DNA from: Actinomycetota bacterium
GTDB lineage: Bacteria > Actinomycetota > Actinomycetes > S36-B12 > UBA5976
DNA length: 15,137 nt
Assembly (NCBI GenBank): GCA_947486505.1
Contig: CANKTT010000024.1
Span: forward strand, 1 to 15,137
Direction of reading: 5' to 3'
In this document: positions 1 to 7,597 of the stretch, piece after piece
Layout of the letters: every line of letters starts with the position of its first letter
Position numbering within the stretch: position 1 is the first letter of the stretch
Notes under the pieces: model-generated
The model's database searches: none
What the model was told of the DNA's origin: nothing
Seen by the model: only the letters and a program-made list of their open reading frames with translations
Position numbers and translations under genes: made by a program

Positions 1-17
1 ACTATTAAGGAGTCGCT

Positions 18-557
18 ATGACTGAACTTTCTTCAATCGCGGGAACTTGGGTTATTGACCCTTCACATTCACGCTTGGGTTTTGAAACCCGTCACGCAGT
101 AATCACAAAGGTCCGCGGACACTTCGCAGATTTCGAAGGCACCATCGTTGTTGGCGCTGACGCTGCATCATCTTCTGCCAAAGTCACAGCAAAGCTTGAC
201 TCAATCGACACCGGTTCAGCTGATCGTGATGGGCACCTAAAGAGTGCCGACTTCTTCGACACGGATAACACAAACGAACTTATTTTTGAATCAACTGCAA
301 TCAAGGCAACTGGCGACACCTTCGTCGTCACCGGAAACTTAACCATCAAGGGTGTAACAAACAGCATCGACATCGCAGTAGAGCCAACCGGAACTGCGAC
401 AGATCCATTTGGCAACGCCCGCGCCGGATTCGAAGGCACTAGCGAACTAAGTCGTAAAGACTTTGGCCTAATTTGGAACGTTGCGCTTGAAACTGGTGGC
501 TTCCTAGTTAGTGACAACGTCAAGTTGCAGCTAGACATTTCTGCAATCAAGCAGTAA
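18..557 (+). CDS. YceI family lipocalin-like protein
   Basis: This is a complete 179-residue protein of the YceI family, whose members form a lipocalin-like barrel that binds long isoprenoid or amphiphilic lipids. The N-terminal stretch GTWVIDPSHSRLGFETRH (residues 9-26) is the family signature, followed by the expected VRGHFADFEG strand (32-41) and, later, LTIKGVT (108-114) and RKDFGLIWN (146-154). No signal peptide is visible, so this copy is probably cytoplasmic, unlike the periplasmic E. coli protein. The start is supported by AAGGAG at 7-12, five bases before ATG. Upstream sequence is outside the window, so operon context is unknown. Downstream it ends at a strong hairpin shared with the convergent small gene. 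The native ligand cannot be told from the sequence. Confidence 0.93.
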   Translation: MTELSSIAGTWVIDPSHSRLGFETRHAVITKVRGHFADFEGTIVVGADAASSSAKVTAKLDSIDTGSADRDGHLKSADFFDTDNTNELIFESTAIKATGDTFVVTGNLTIKGVTNSIDIAVEPTGTATDPFGNARAGFEGTSELSRKDFGLIWNVALETGGFLVSDNVKLQLDISAIKQ

Positions 558-579
558 TTGAACTTTCCCAGGAAAAACT

Positions 580-614
580 AAAGAGGATCGATGCCTAGGC
601 ATCGGTCCTCTTTT
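580..614. terminator. Bidirectional intrinsic terminator
   Basis: A 16-bp stem (580-595 with 598-613, one G-T wobble) is centred on a CCTAGG palindrome. It is followed by TTTT on the plus strand. On the minus strand the stem is followed by TTTAGTTTTT. It lies between two convergent stop codons (557 and 644), so it can end transcription from both the yceI-like gene and the 64-residue gene. Confidence 0.85.
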
Positions 615-643
615 GGTTTGCTATTGGGATTACAGCAGTTGGA

Positions 644-838
644 TTAGAAGGCATCGCGCAAGCGCTCGATAACGCTCTTGCGGGTGATGTTGTTCTTTTC
701 CATGTTGTACGAGCGCACAATGTAGTTCACATCAGCATTTCGGTGCTCGCCAATGGCATTGTTGATCATTACTGCATAGTTTGATTCCAATGCAGGGAAT
801 CCAACAACGGATTCAGTTTCGTTCATTTGAACACTCAT
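644..838 (-). CDS. Small hypothetical protein, 64 aa
   Basis: I do not recognise this protein. The start is set at ATG 836-838 rather than an upstream in-frame codon because AAGGAG lies eight bases before it and translation from there gives a compact product starting MSVQMNETES. The rest reads as one globular or helical unit: a hydrophobic first part (VGFPALESNYAVMINNAIG, 12-30), then HRNADVNYIVRSYNMEKNN (32-50) and a basic C-terminal helix ending RKSVIERLRDAF (53-64). There is no signal peptide, membrane segment, Cys cluster or repeat. It stands alone, divergent from moaC by 176 bp, and terminates at the shared hairpin. The strong ribosome binding site and dedicated terminator make it a likely real gene. 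Function unknown. Confidence 0.75.
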   Translation of the reverse strand: MSVQMNETESVVGFPALESNYAVMINNAIGEHRNADVNYIVRSYNMEKNNITRKSVIERLRDAF

Positions 839-978
839 GGTGTTTTCTCCTTCAGATGCGGGGGTCTCCCACTCCTTAATTCTCCCAGAGGTTGATGAAT
901 GCCTCACGACGAGAAGATGTCTTTAGGCTTAAATCCCTTGTGAGCCTTGACACATTTTGTTGAATTCTCAACTAAATC

Positions 979-1006
979 GTGACCCAGGCCACACTGCGCG
1001 TACGAT
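979..1006 (+). promoter_or_regulatory. Putative moaC promoter, leaderless
   Basis: A possible -35 GTGACC (979-984), a 16-bp spacer and a -10-like TACGAT (1001-1006) sit so that transcription would begin within a base or two of the moaC ATG at 1015. No Shine-Dalgarno sequence precedes that ATG, which agrees with a leaderless message. An alternative element, TTGACA at 947-952 with the weak -10 CTAAAT (972-977, 19-bp spacer), would give a short leader instead. Confidence 0.45.
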
Positions 1007-1014
1007 TACCTGTT

Positions 1015-1491
1015 ATGAGCAACTCTGACTTAACGCATATCGATGCATCTGGAAACGCCCACATGGTTGATGTTGCCGATCGTGAAGTAACTACTCGTAC
1101 TGCGACAACTGTGGGTCGGGTTCTGCTTTCAGACCAAGTCGTCGCGCTGCTACGCGACGGCGCGGTGCCAAAGGGTGATGTTTTGGCAACAGCGCGCATT
1201 GCGGGCATTATGGCGACGAAACGGACTCCGGATTTGATTCCGCTGTGCCATCCAATTGCGGTCCACGGTGTATCCGTCGACTTAGTTGTGGTTGATGCTG
1301 GCGTTGAAATCACTGCAACCGTTAAGACTGCTGATCGAACTGGTGTTGAGATGGAAGCCTTAACTGCAGTTGCCGTTGCTGGCTTGACTGTTATTGACAT
1401 GGTTAAGGCCTTGGATCCAGGTGCCACGATTACTGATGTGAAAATGACGCACAAAGACGGTGGCCGTAATGGGGAATGGAACCGAAGCTAA
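1015..1491 (+). CDS. moaC: Cyclic pyranopterin monophosphate synthase MoaC
   Basis: MoaC converts the 3',8-cyclo-GTP product made by MoaA into cyclic pyranopterin monophosphate, the first stable intermediate of molybdenum cofactor synthesis, in the cytoplasm. The 158-residue product matches the family over its full length: LTHIDASGNAHMVDV near the N terminus, KGDVLATARIAGI, then IPLCHPI and TGVEMEALTAVAVAGLTVIDM, ending in the HKDGG..GEW pattern. The start is placed at ATG 1015 and not the in-frame GTG at 979, because family members begin just before LTHID and a -10-like hexamer lies eight bases upstream. The stop codon abuts the next start, so moaC, the moaB-type gene and the DUF445 gene form one operon. 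The other Moco genes (moaA, moaD, moaE) are not in the window. Confidence 0.96.
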   Translation: MSNSDLTHIDASGNAHMVDVADREVTTRTATTVGRVLLSDQVVALLRDGAVPKGDVLATARIAGIMATKRTPDLIPLCHPIAVHGVSVDLVVVDAGVEITATVKTADRTGVEMEALTAVAVAGLTVIDMVKALDPGATITDVKMTHKDGGRNGEWNRS

Positions 1492-1989
1492 ATGGCTGTT
1501 CGAACTGCAGTAGTTATTACTGCGAGCAATCGTGCTAGTGCCGGAGTGTATGCCGACACTAGTGGCGAAATCTTGACTGCTGGCTTAATCAATCTTGGCT
1601 ATGAACTTAGAGATCCAATTGTGATTCCCGACAACATTTCCCAGATCCAAGCGGCAATCGAACTTTCCCTAGCAGGCAAGGTAGATCTAATTGTCACAAC
1701 CGGAGGCACCGGAGTTTCGCCCCATGATGTGACACCGGAAGCAACTGCGCCGCTGATCAAGAAATTGCTTCCGGGAATTCCCGAAGCATTTCGTGCTTAC
1801 TCACGAGATCGAGTACCAACTACTGATCTATCGCGCGGATTGGCTGGCGTTACTGGATCATCGTTGATCATTAATCTGCCAGGTTCACCAGGTGGCGTGA
1901 AAGATGGTTTGGTAATTATCGAGCGTTTAGCTGGGCATATCCATGACCAGATTGCTGGCGTAGATCACACGCCTACGATTAAGGCATGA
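1492..1989 (+). CDS. moaB: MoaB/Mog family molybdopterin protein
   Basis: This 165-residue protein belongs to the MoaB/MogA family, which adenylates molybdopterin to prepare it for molybdenum insertion. Key motifs are present: ADTSG (21-25), TTGGTGVSPHDVTPEAT (69-85, the pterin-binding loop), LPGIPEAFR (93-101) and NLPGSPGG (128-135). The ATG follows the moaC stop codon with no gap, and its own end overlaps the next gene by ATGA, so all three are translationally coupled. The family name varies between MoaB, Mog and MogA in actinobacteria; the sequence alone does not decide whether it is the only adenylyltransferase of the genome. It has no fused MoaC or MoeA domain. Confidence 0.92.
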   Translation: MAVRTAVVITASNRASAGVYADTSGEILTAGLINLGYELRDPIVIPDNISQIQAAIELSLAGKVDLIVTTGGTGVSPHDVTPEATAPLIKKLLPGIPEAFRAYSRDRVPTTDLSRGLAGVTGSSLIINLPGSPGGVKDGLVIIERLAGHIHDQIAGVDHTPTIKA

Positions 1990-3263
1990 GTCAACCACTT
2001 CGCATCACCACACGGGCGAGTGATCGGGAGAAGCGCAAACAATTGCGCCGAATGAAATCTTTTGCCACCGGACTCTTGCTTGTCTCTGCTGTGATTTATG
2101 TTCTTGCAAAACGCGCCGAAGCCGCTGGCGCGGATGAATGGGTAAGTTATGTCCGTGCTGCTGCTGAAGCCGGCATGATTGGCGGCCTAGCTGACTGGTT
2201 TGCGGTGACTGCGCTATTTCGTAGACCACTTGGATTGCCAATCCCGCATACTGCGATCATTCCAACTCGTAAAGATGCAATCGGTGCCAGTCTTGGTGAG
2301 TTTGTAGGCGATAACTTTTTGTCAGAGGAAGTCGTTCGAAGCAAACTGCAATCTGCACGGATCTCAAGTCGCCTTGCCAGCTGGCTGAGTAAGCCCCAAA
2401 ACGCGAAACAAGTTACCGATGAACTCTCTGGTGTGGTTGCTTGGGCAACTTCTCTTGGTGATGATGAAGACATTGCCGAAGTCATCGAAGAATCGTTTCG
2501 CCGCACGGCTGAAAACTTCGACATTGCAAAGCCATTAGGAATATTTCTAATTAAAGCGGTCGAAAATGACGCTCACACGCCAATTGTGGACATGTTGGCT
2601 AAGGCAATTCAAGACTGGTTAGAGAATGATCCGGCTCGAGCCAAAGGTTGGATAGACAAGCAATTGCCCAAGTGGTTGCCAGGACTTGGTAAGGATCGAG
2701 CTGGCGAGTGGCTCTACGAGCGCTTAATCGAGTTAAGTAAAGAAGTTCAGGAAGATTACGAACATCCGATTCGCAGATCTATCGAACGACTCCTGCATAG
2801 GTTTGCCGATCAACTTCAAGCCGACCCAGTAATTATTGAACGAGTAAATGCGGCCAAGATGCGATTGGTTGACCGCCCTGAGGTTCGCCACACTATTTCT
2901 GACATTTGGATTTCAACGAAGAAGACGCTTCGTCAAGAAGCAGCGAATCCAGATAGTGAACTGCGAAGCCGCGTAACTGTTCTGATTTCAAACTTCGGAA
3001 GTAAAGTTTCAGCAGACCGTGAATTACGATCCACGATTGACACGGCTATTGAAAACGCGACTACTCACCTAGTTGATAGGTATCGAGATGAAATCTCTGC
3101 AGTAATCAGTGACACGGTAGCCCGCTGGGATGCTGGAGACACGGCAAAGAAGATTGAACTTCAGGTCGGTCGGGATCTGCAGTTTATTCGTGTCAACGGC
3201 ACAATCGTTGGAGCATTGGCGGGAATTGTTATTCACGCAATTGGTGAACTTGTAGTTCGATAA
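1986..3263 (+). CDS. DUF445 membrane protein (YjiN-like)
   Basis: This 425-residue protein is a DUF445 family member, related to E. coli YjiN; no biochemical role is established for the family. It has a basic N terminus, a membrane helix at about 24-42, then the family-defining segment from GMIGGLADWFAVTALFR (63-79) through PLGLPIPHTAIIP (81-93) and GEFVGDNFLS (104-113). A long, charged, mostly helical middle (about 115-395) follows, and a second hydrophobic segment closes the protein (about 402-423, GTIVGALAGIVIHAIGELVV). This layout suggests both ends at the membrane with the helical body on one side. Its ATG overlaps the moaB-type stop codon (ATGA), so it is co-translated with Moco genes, but nothing shows a role in that pathway. 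It converges on sua5 with a 14-bp gap and no visible terminator. Confidence 0.9.
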   Translation: MSQPLRITTRASDREKRKQLRRMKSFATGLLLVSAVIYVLAKRAEAAGADEWVSYVRAAAEAGMIGGLADWFAVTALFRRPLGLPIPHTAIIPTRKDAIGASLGEFVGDNFLSEEVVRSKLQSARISSRLASWLSKPQNAKQVTDELSGVVAWATSLGDDEDIAEVIEESFRRTAENFDIAKPLGIFLIKAVENDAHTPIVDMLAKAIQDWLENDPARAKGWIDKQLPKWLPGLGKDRAGEWLYERLIELSKEVQEDYEHPIRRSIERLLHRFADQLQADPVIIERVNAAKMRLVDRPEVRHTISDIWISTKKTLRQEAANPDSELRSRVTVLISNFGSKVSADRELRSTIDTAIENATTHLVDRYRDEISAVISDTVARWDAGDTAKKIELQVGRDLQFIRVNGTIVGALAGIVIHAIGELVVR

Positions 3264-3277
3264 CGAGAAATCCTTAG

Positions 3278-4231
3278 TTAAAATGCAGCGCGATTCAATC
3301 GGTCGTTAACTGCCTGAGCTAAACCATCACCCCTTGGCGGCACGACATAGATTCTTTCTAGATTCAAGTCATCGCCGGCTCGCAAGCAGCCATAAAGTTC
3401 ATGAGCAAATTCTTCGATAGATGCTGGCGATCCGAGTCGCACTAATCCTGCAGGTGTGGAAACGGTAGCAAGTGCTAGGAATCCAGCCGTTGCCTCAAAT
3501 TCTGTATCTGAACCAGCTTGAATCAATATCACCTGGGCGGTGGGGGAATAGTGCGAGTCCAAAGCACCGCTAACTCGTGGTGCATTGGTCGCAGGTTCAG
3601 AAACCTCAACGCCTGTGATCTGCCTAATGTCAGCTGCAGTAATCGCGCCTGGTCGCAAAATTACTGGCTGTGAATCAGTTGCCAACACAATGGTGGATTC
3701 AACTCCGACTTGGCAATCTCCACCATCCAAAATCAGATCATCATGTGCTGTCAGGTATTCACCTAAGTCAGTAAATACATGCTTGGCATTAGTTGGAGAA
3801 ACGTGTCCAAATCGATTTGCACTCGGTGCAACTAAACCTTTAACACCCATAGCTTTTAACTTGCCCAATAAATCTTGAGCTATTGGGTGACTCGGTACCC
3901 GAACTGCAACAGTGTCTTGATTTCCAGTAACCAAATCACTGGCAAGTGATGTGCGAGGGCCAACGATAGTTAACGGTCCGGGCCACACGGCTTTAGTTAA
4001 ATCAATTGCCCACTGTGGAAGTTGGGCAATCCATTCGTTGGCGTCTTCAGCGGACGCAACATGAACTATTAACGGATGATCCGCAGGTCGATCTTTTGCA
4101 GCAAATACCCGTGCAACTGCAGACTCATCTAAGGCATTTGCCGCTAGACCGTAAACCGTTTCAGTGGGGATAGCGCATAACTTTCCTGAGGCAAGAGCTG
4201 TTACAGCCAGAGAAATGTCCTTAGTGATCAT
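3278..4231 (-). CDS. sua5: L-threonylcarbamoyladenylate synthase, Sua5 type
   Basis: The enzyme makes threonylcarbamoyl-AMP from threonine, bicarbonate and ATP for the t6A37 modification of ANN-decoding tRNAs. The 317-residue product has the full two-domain Sua5 form: a YrdC/TsaC-like catalytic domain with PTETVYGL (22-29), AAKDRPADHPLIVHV (44-58), SANRFGHVSPT (137-147) and GVESTIVL (176-183), then the linker SGALDSHYSP (221-230) and a C-terminal Rossmann-like Sua5 domain to the end. No Shine-Dalgarno sequence precedes ATG 4231. A 12-codon reading frame (4266-4228) ends in TGA overlapping this ATG, which could couple translation. It is 39 bp downstream of the CAX gene and probably co-transcribed with it. 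Confidence 0.94.
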   Translation of the reverse strand: MITKDISLAVTALASGKLCAIPTETVYGLAANALDESAVARVFAAKDRPADHPLIVHVASAEDANEWIAQLPQWAIDLTKAVWPGPLTIVGPRTSLASDLVTGNQDTVAVRVPSHPIAQDLLGKLKAMGVKGLVAPSANRFGHVSPTNAKHVFTDLGEYLTAHDDLILDGGDCQVGVESTIVLATDSQPVILRPGAITAADIRQITGVEVSEPATNAPRVSGALDSHYSPTAQVILIQAGSDTEFEATAGFLALATVSTPAGLVRLGSPASIEEFAHELYGCLRAGDDLNLERIYVVPPRGDGLAQAVNDRLNRAAF

Positions 4232-4270
4232 GGCTGAACTTGGTGCAACTGGGGCATTGCCTTCATGAAA

Positions 4271-5488
4271 CTAGCCCCACCAGAAAGCAGTTGCAATGCC
4301 TAGATACAAAGTGATTAGTGCAGCGCCTTCAAACCAAGTTGATTGGCCATCAGAAACCACCACGATAGCGATAAACACAGCCATAAACATCACAGCCAGC
4401 AGCAGCGGAGACAGAACCAGCGTGAATGTTGCAGCGCCAACAAGTGGTGCGACCAGCGCAATCATTGGAGCAACAATCATGGCTACTTGAACTGGGGATT
4501 GCAAAATGATTTGCATGGCATAACTTTGCTGATTTCGTAGAGCCAGTTGCACACCAGCAAAAGTTTCAACGACGTTACTTGCCAACGCAACAATGATTAA
4601 TCCAGCGAATGCTTCAGAAATCCCTAAGTTTGACATCGCGGATGGCAATACTTCGACAAACCAACTTGAAACCACAATAGAGCCAGCGAGAGCGACTAAA
4701 ACCATCAATGCAGCTACATTAAATGTCCACTGACCGTGCTCGTCCGCTTCGCTAGCAGCAACCAACGCTTCATTAGTTCCGGTAACTGGTGACTCATGAT
4801 TAGCGTGACGGATTGTGTCTGGGATTGAAGCCAAGAAAAGCAAAATCAAAAGCAGCGAGATAACCACAGTGATTTCGCGTTCATATTCAACGGCTGGGGT
4901 GTTAAAACTTGCTGCTAGCGATGGAATCGCAAGGGCAAAAACAGAAAGTGCTAGCAACATGCTTAGTTGGCGGGCGGACACTACGTTAAACGATTGGCGA
5001 CCAAATTTGCGTCCACCAACTACGAACGCAATTCCCATAACAAGCAAAATATTTGCGATTACCGAGCCAACAATTGTGGCTTTAGCAATTTCGTAGAGCC
5101 CCGCCTTTAGCGCAAAAAGAATTACAAATATCTCGGGTAAATTACCGAGCAACGATTGCAGGAGACCATTTAGCCCGCGACCAATCCGATCGCTAATTGC
5201 TTCCACACTTCGAACTACTAAGCGCGCGATTGCACCTAAGGCGATAGCTGAAGTAAGAAAAGCTAAAACGGGATTCCCATTTGTGCTATTCACAATTCCA
5301 GCCGCAACTGACACTCCCAGCACAATAGCCAAAAGCCTTCGGTCGGAGTGGCTTAGTACTGCTAATCCATGTGGACGCTCAACTGTGATCGTTGCAACCT
5401 TTTCGGCTTTAATTGCTCGGCGACCGCGCATGCCCGAACGCGTCACTTTTTCTGACTCGGGCTGGGGATCAACTCTGCGACGCGACAT
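4271..5488 (-). CDS. CAX-type cation/proton antiporter (CaCA superfamily)
   Basis: This 405-residue integral membrane protein belongs to the calcium/cation antiporter superfamily and most resembles CAX/ChaA-type Ca2+/H+ exchangers. After a basic, hydrophilic N-terminal tail (1-45) come about eleven hydrophobic segments in two inverted halves. The first alpha repeat carries GNLPEIFV (115-122) followed by VGSVIANILLVMG (140-152). The second carries SNVVETF (304-310) instead of the more usual GN.xE, with LQSPVQVAMIVAP (329-341). An acidic linker (about 224-252) separates the halves, as in the family. The end DGQSTWFEGAALITLYLGIA (380-399) is typical of CAX proteins. Substrate specificity (Ca2+, Na+, other) is not certain. 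It appears to have its own promoter inside a dyad (5488-5515), although it also lies downstream of the oxidoreductase genes on the same strand. Confidence 0.88.
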   Translation of the reverse strand: MSRRRVDPQPESEKVTRSGMRGRRAIKAEKVATITVERPHGLAVLSHSDRRLLAIVLGVSVAAGIVNSTNGNPVLAFLTSAIALGAIARLVVRSVEAISDRIGRGLNGLLQSLLGNLPEIFVILFALKAGLYEIAKATIVGSVIANILLVMGIAFVVGGRKFGRQSFNVVSARQLSMLLALSVFALAIPSLAASFNTPAVEYEREITVVISLLLILLFLASIPDTIRHANHESPVTGTNEALVAASEADEHGQWTFNVAALMVLVALAGSIVVSSWFVEVLPSAMSNLGISEAFAGLIIVALASNVVETFAGVQLALRNQQSYAMQIILQSPVQVAMIVAPMIALVAPLVGAATFTLVLSPLLLAVMFMAVFIAIVVVSDGQSTWFEGAALITLYLGIATAFWWG

Positions 5489-5515
5489 AACTCAAATCTT
5501 ACCGTTTTTGAGTTA
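5488..5515 (-). promoter_or_regulatory. Promoter within a 9-bp inverted repeat, CAX gene
   Basis: A perfect 9-bp inverted repeat, TAACTCAAA (5488-5496) and TTTGAGTTA (5507-5515), is separated by 10 bp. Read on the minus strand, the hexamer TAAGAT (5501-5496) lies inside it, seven bases before the ATG (5488), and the downstream arm runs into the A of the start codon. There is no Shine-Dalgarno sequence. This fits a leaderless promoter covered by an operator for a dimeric repressor. The regulator is not identifiable. Confidence 0.5.
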
Positions 5516-5522
5516 ACAGAAG

Positions 5523-6404
5523 TTATCCCTTGATTTCTGCCGATGCATACGCAGATTTCAGCGCCTGGATTAATTCACCACGTAGTAATTGAGCTCGTTC
5601 TGCAAATCCCACTTGTAGTTTTGCGAATTCACTTCTACCAATTTCAGTTTCAACTGGAATTGGAATCACACCTAGATCGGATAAGTCGTAAGGCGCAGTT
5701 TGCATGTCAACTGTCCTAATGTCCTTTGCCAACGCGAATGTGCTACGGATAATTTGCGATCCAACTATCGGCGCAAACCGTTGTGCGTATTTGTACAAAT
5801 CCATATTGGCATGCAGGCAACCTGGTTGTTCAAATTCGTTTTTATCGACTGGAGTTAATTGCAAAGGGTTCAGAGGCACCGCTATTGGCGTAAAGAATCT
5901 AAATGCATCAAAGTGAGTACAACGTAATCCAACCTTATCGATAGTTGCACGAATCTGTTCTTGAGAAAGTCGTAATCGCCATTTCTCATGTCTTACCTCT
6001 TCGGTTCCAAGAACCATTGCCCACTCGTGCAGACCAAAACATCCGGAACGAATTGTGCGCCCTTCGGTTTTTGCTAAGAAATCGATCAGGATGGTAGCTG
6101 CTTCCTGATTCTTGGTTAGCCACTCCCGACGAATCTGAATCGCGCTGCCAGCCAACTCGTAAGCGCCCGATGGAAACTCTCCCAATTCAGATTCATTTGC
6201 CACAAGGGAAAATCCAAATCCAGGGTGCCAAGTTAGCAACTTGTTTGTACTGATCGGGTAGTACTCAAACAAAAAGTCATCGACTGGATGACTTTCATGT
6301 CGGGATCGACGCTCGAGGCGTGGAGTAATCCACGGCAGCACGATTGCTTGGTGATCCTCACGCAGTTTGTGCCAAAGTTCGGCGGGCAATATTTCAGTTG
6401 TCAT
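5523..6404 (-). CDS. Conserved actinobacterial protein (labelled 3-methyladenine DNA glycosylase)
   Basis: The 293-residue product matches, from memory, a family widespread in Actinobacteria that databases label 3-methyladenine DNA glycosylase. Recognisable conserved blocks are HPVDDFLFEYYP (39-50) with WHPG (59-62), THFDAFRFFTPIAVPLNP (163-180) and EQPGCLHANMDLYK (192-205), then DMQTAPYDLSDLG (233-245). I see no helix-hairpin-helix with the HhH-GPD signature nor other standard glycosylase motifs, so the activity is unproven. The many conserved His, Asp, Glu and Cys residues would suit a metal or cofactor site. The start is placed at ATG 6404, four bases after the stop of the oxidoreductase gene, although an in-frame upstream codon at 6428 would overlap it. 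The two genes almost certainly form one transcript and may work together. Confidence 0.72.
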   Translation of the reverse strand: MTTEILPAELWHKLREDHQAIVLPWITPRLERRSRHESHPVDDFLFEYYPISTNKLLTWHPGFGFSLVANESELGEFPSGAYELAGSAIQIRREWLTKNQEAATILIDFLAKTEGRTIRSGCFGLHEWAMVLGTEEVRHEKWRLRLSQEQIRATIDKVGLRCTHFDAFRFFTPIAVPLNPLQLTPVDKNEFEQPGCLHANMDLYKYAQRFAPIVGSQIIRSTFALAKDIRTVDMQTAPYDLSDLGVIPIPVETEIGRSEFAKLQVGFAERAQLLRGELIQALKSAYASAEIKG

Positions 6405-6408
6405 GTGG

Positions 6409-7533
6409 CTAGCTCGCAAAGTCGGCAATCACTTGGTTTTGTCCGTCAATACATTGATCAACCGCGCTGCGAGCCAAAAGTGCTCCAACAACATTTCCAG
6501 TCCCGCAATAGGCACCAACTGCCCATACGCCAGGTTGCACTTCTCTCACAATCGGCAACCCAGAAGAGGTGTAGCTAACGATTGCAGCCCAATGATGTTC
6601 AACTGGCGCAGTGACACCTATATCTTTAAGTTTGCGTACTAGATAATCGCGCATCATTTTTGTTGGTTCAACTACGTCAGTTGCTTCCTCGTCTAAGGCA
6701 AGATCCCTGCCGCCGCCAATTGCAATCCGACCATCTGTAAGTTGTTGCCAGTAGTCCCAGCCTTGGCGAATGTAAACGGCGTATTTCAAGTTGAGTTGTG
6801 TTTCTGGCGCCGTTGAAATCATTTGCAAGCGAGTTGGCTGCACCAGATCAGAAACTTCGGGAAGCACTTTGCCTAAGTTGCCATCAACTGCGACCACGAT
6901 GTGCTTGGCCTTGATGCTGCCTTGATCAGTTGTGACTAATTCGGATTCAATTCTTATCGCAGGTGAGTGAGTAAAGATCTGGGCGCCCGCAGCCTGGGCA
7001 AGTTTTGCCAAAAGTACAGCACGTTTGGCGGGATGAAAAGTTCCATCCGATGGAATCAAAATCCCAACGCCTTGTTCGCCGTCATAATCTTCTACAGGAA
7101 ATCCATCTGCTAGCAAGGCATCGCGATGGGCGTAGGTATCGGCCAGCTCTTCGGCATCGTCACCGTGACGTAGTTCTCCGATGCGAAGTGCACCGATTCG
7201 AGATACGGCTTCGGGAGTGGTTGCTTCGATTCGATCCATTTCATCGAGAGTGTGCTGGTAAAGCGCCGCAGCTCGTTCGAAACCAAAATCCCTTCGAACG
7301 TTGTGGTGAAAATCTGCAATGCCAGCCAGGAGTAATCCACCGTTACGGCCTGCTGCTCCGGCAGCAATTCGATCGGAATCTATCCCGATAACAGACATGC
7401 CACGTTGTGCTGCGTGCAGTAAGGCAGTTAGGCCAGAACCACCAAGGCCGACAACAACCAGGTCTGCCTCAAGATTTGATGTGAGTTGCGGAAATTCTGG
7501 GCGCTCAACGTTGATGTCCCAAACGATGCCCAT
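6409..7533 (-). CDS. FAD-dependent oxidoreductase, DAO/DadA family
   Basis: This 374-residue protein belongs to the D-amino-acid oxidase/glycine oxidase fold (DAO family). The Rossmann FAD motif VVVGLGGSG (26-34) follows a roughly 20-residue leader. IDSD (51-54) ends the second strand, and GAAGRNGG (59-66) is the loop typical of DadA, PuuB and related amine-oxidising enzymes. The C-terminal part YTSSGLPIVREVQPGVWAVG contacts the flavin in relatives, followed by GTGNVVGALLARSAVD. The substrate is probably an amino acid or other amine, but cannot be named. No membrane segment or signal peptide is present. It is first of a minus-strand run, four bases ahead of the 3-methyladenine-glycosylase-like gene, and divergent from the 59-residue gene across 64 bp. 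No clear promoter or ribosome binding site could be assigned. Confidence 0.88.
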   Translation of the reverse strand: MGIVWDINVERPEFPQLTSNLEADLVVVGLGGSGLTALLHAAQRGMSVIGIDSDRIAAGAAGRNGGLLLAGIADFHHNVRRDFGFERAAALYQHTLDEMDRIEATTPEAVSRIGALRIGELRHGDDAEELADTYAHRDALLADGFPVEDYDGEQGVGILIPSDGTFHPAKRAVLLAKLAQAAGAQIFTHSPAIRIESELVTTDQGSIKAKHIVVAVDGNLGKVLPEVSDLVQPTRLQMISTAPETQLNLKYAVYIRQGWDYWQQLTDGRIAIGGGRDLALDEEATDVVEPTKMMRDYLVRKLKDIGVTAPVEHHWAAIVSYTSSGLPIVREVQPGVWAVGAYCGTGNVVGALLARSAVDQCIDGQNQVIADFAS

Positions 7534-7597
7534 CGCATATCCATTTCATTTGCTGTTTGAATTAGGTTTTTCATGCCTTAGGTAACAGCATAGGAGT

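Noticed and set aside
959..972. GTTGA-ATTC-TCAAC inverted repeat upstream of moaC
   Set aside because: The arms are only five bases and such dyads are common by chance; no second copy was noticed.
979..1014. GTG at 979 as an earlier moaC start
   Set aside because: The 12 extra residues do not fit the family start, and the stretch holds the candidate -35 and -10 elements.
839..1014. Molybdenum cofactor riboswitch upstream of moaC
   Set aside because: I see no strong stems or the conserved motif, and the likely transcript is leaderless.
2147..2524. 125-codon minus-strand frame opposite the DUF445 gene
   Set aside because: It mirrors a conserved coding region and has low-complexity Ser/Arg content without any recognisable motif.
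7005..7391. 128-codon plus-strand frame opposite the FAD oxidoreductase
   Set aside because: It is antisense to a clear gene with recognised motifs; the translation is rich in Arg/His and has no family resemblance.
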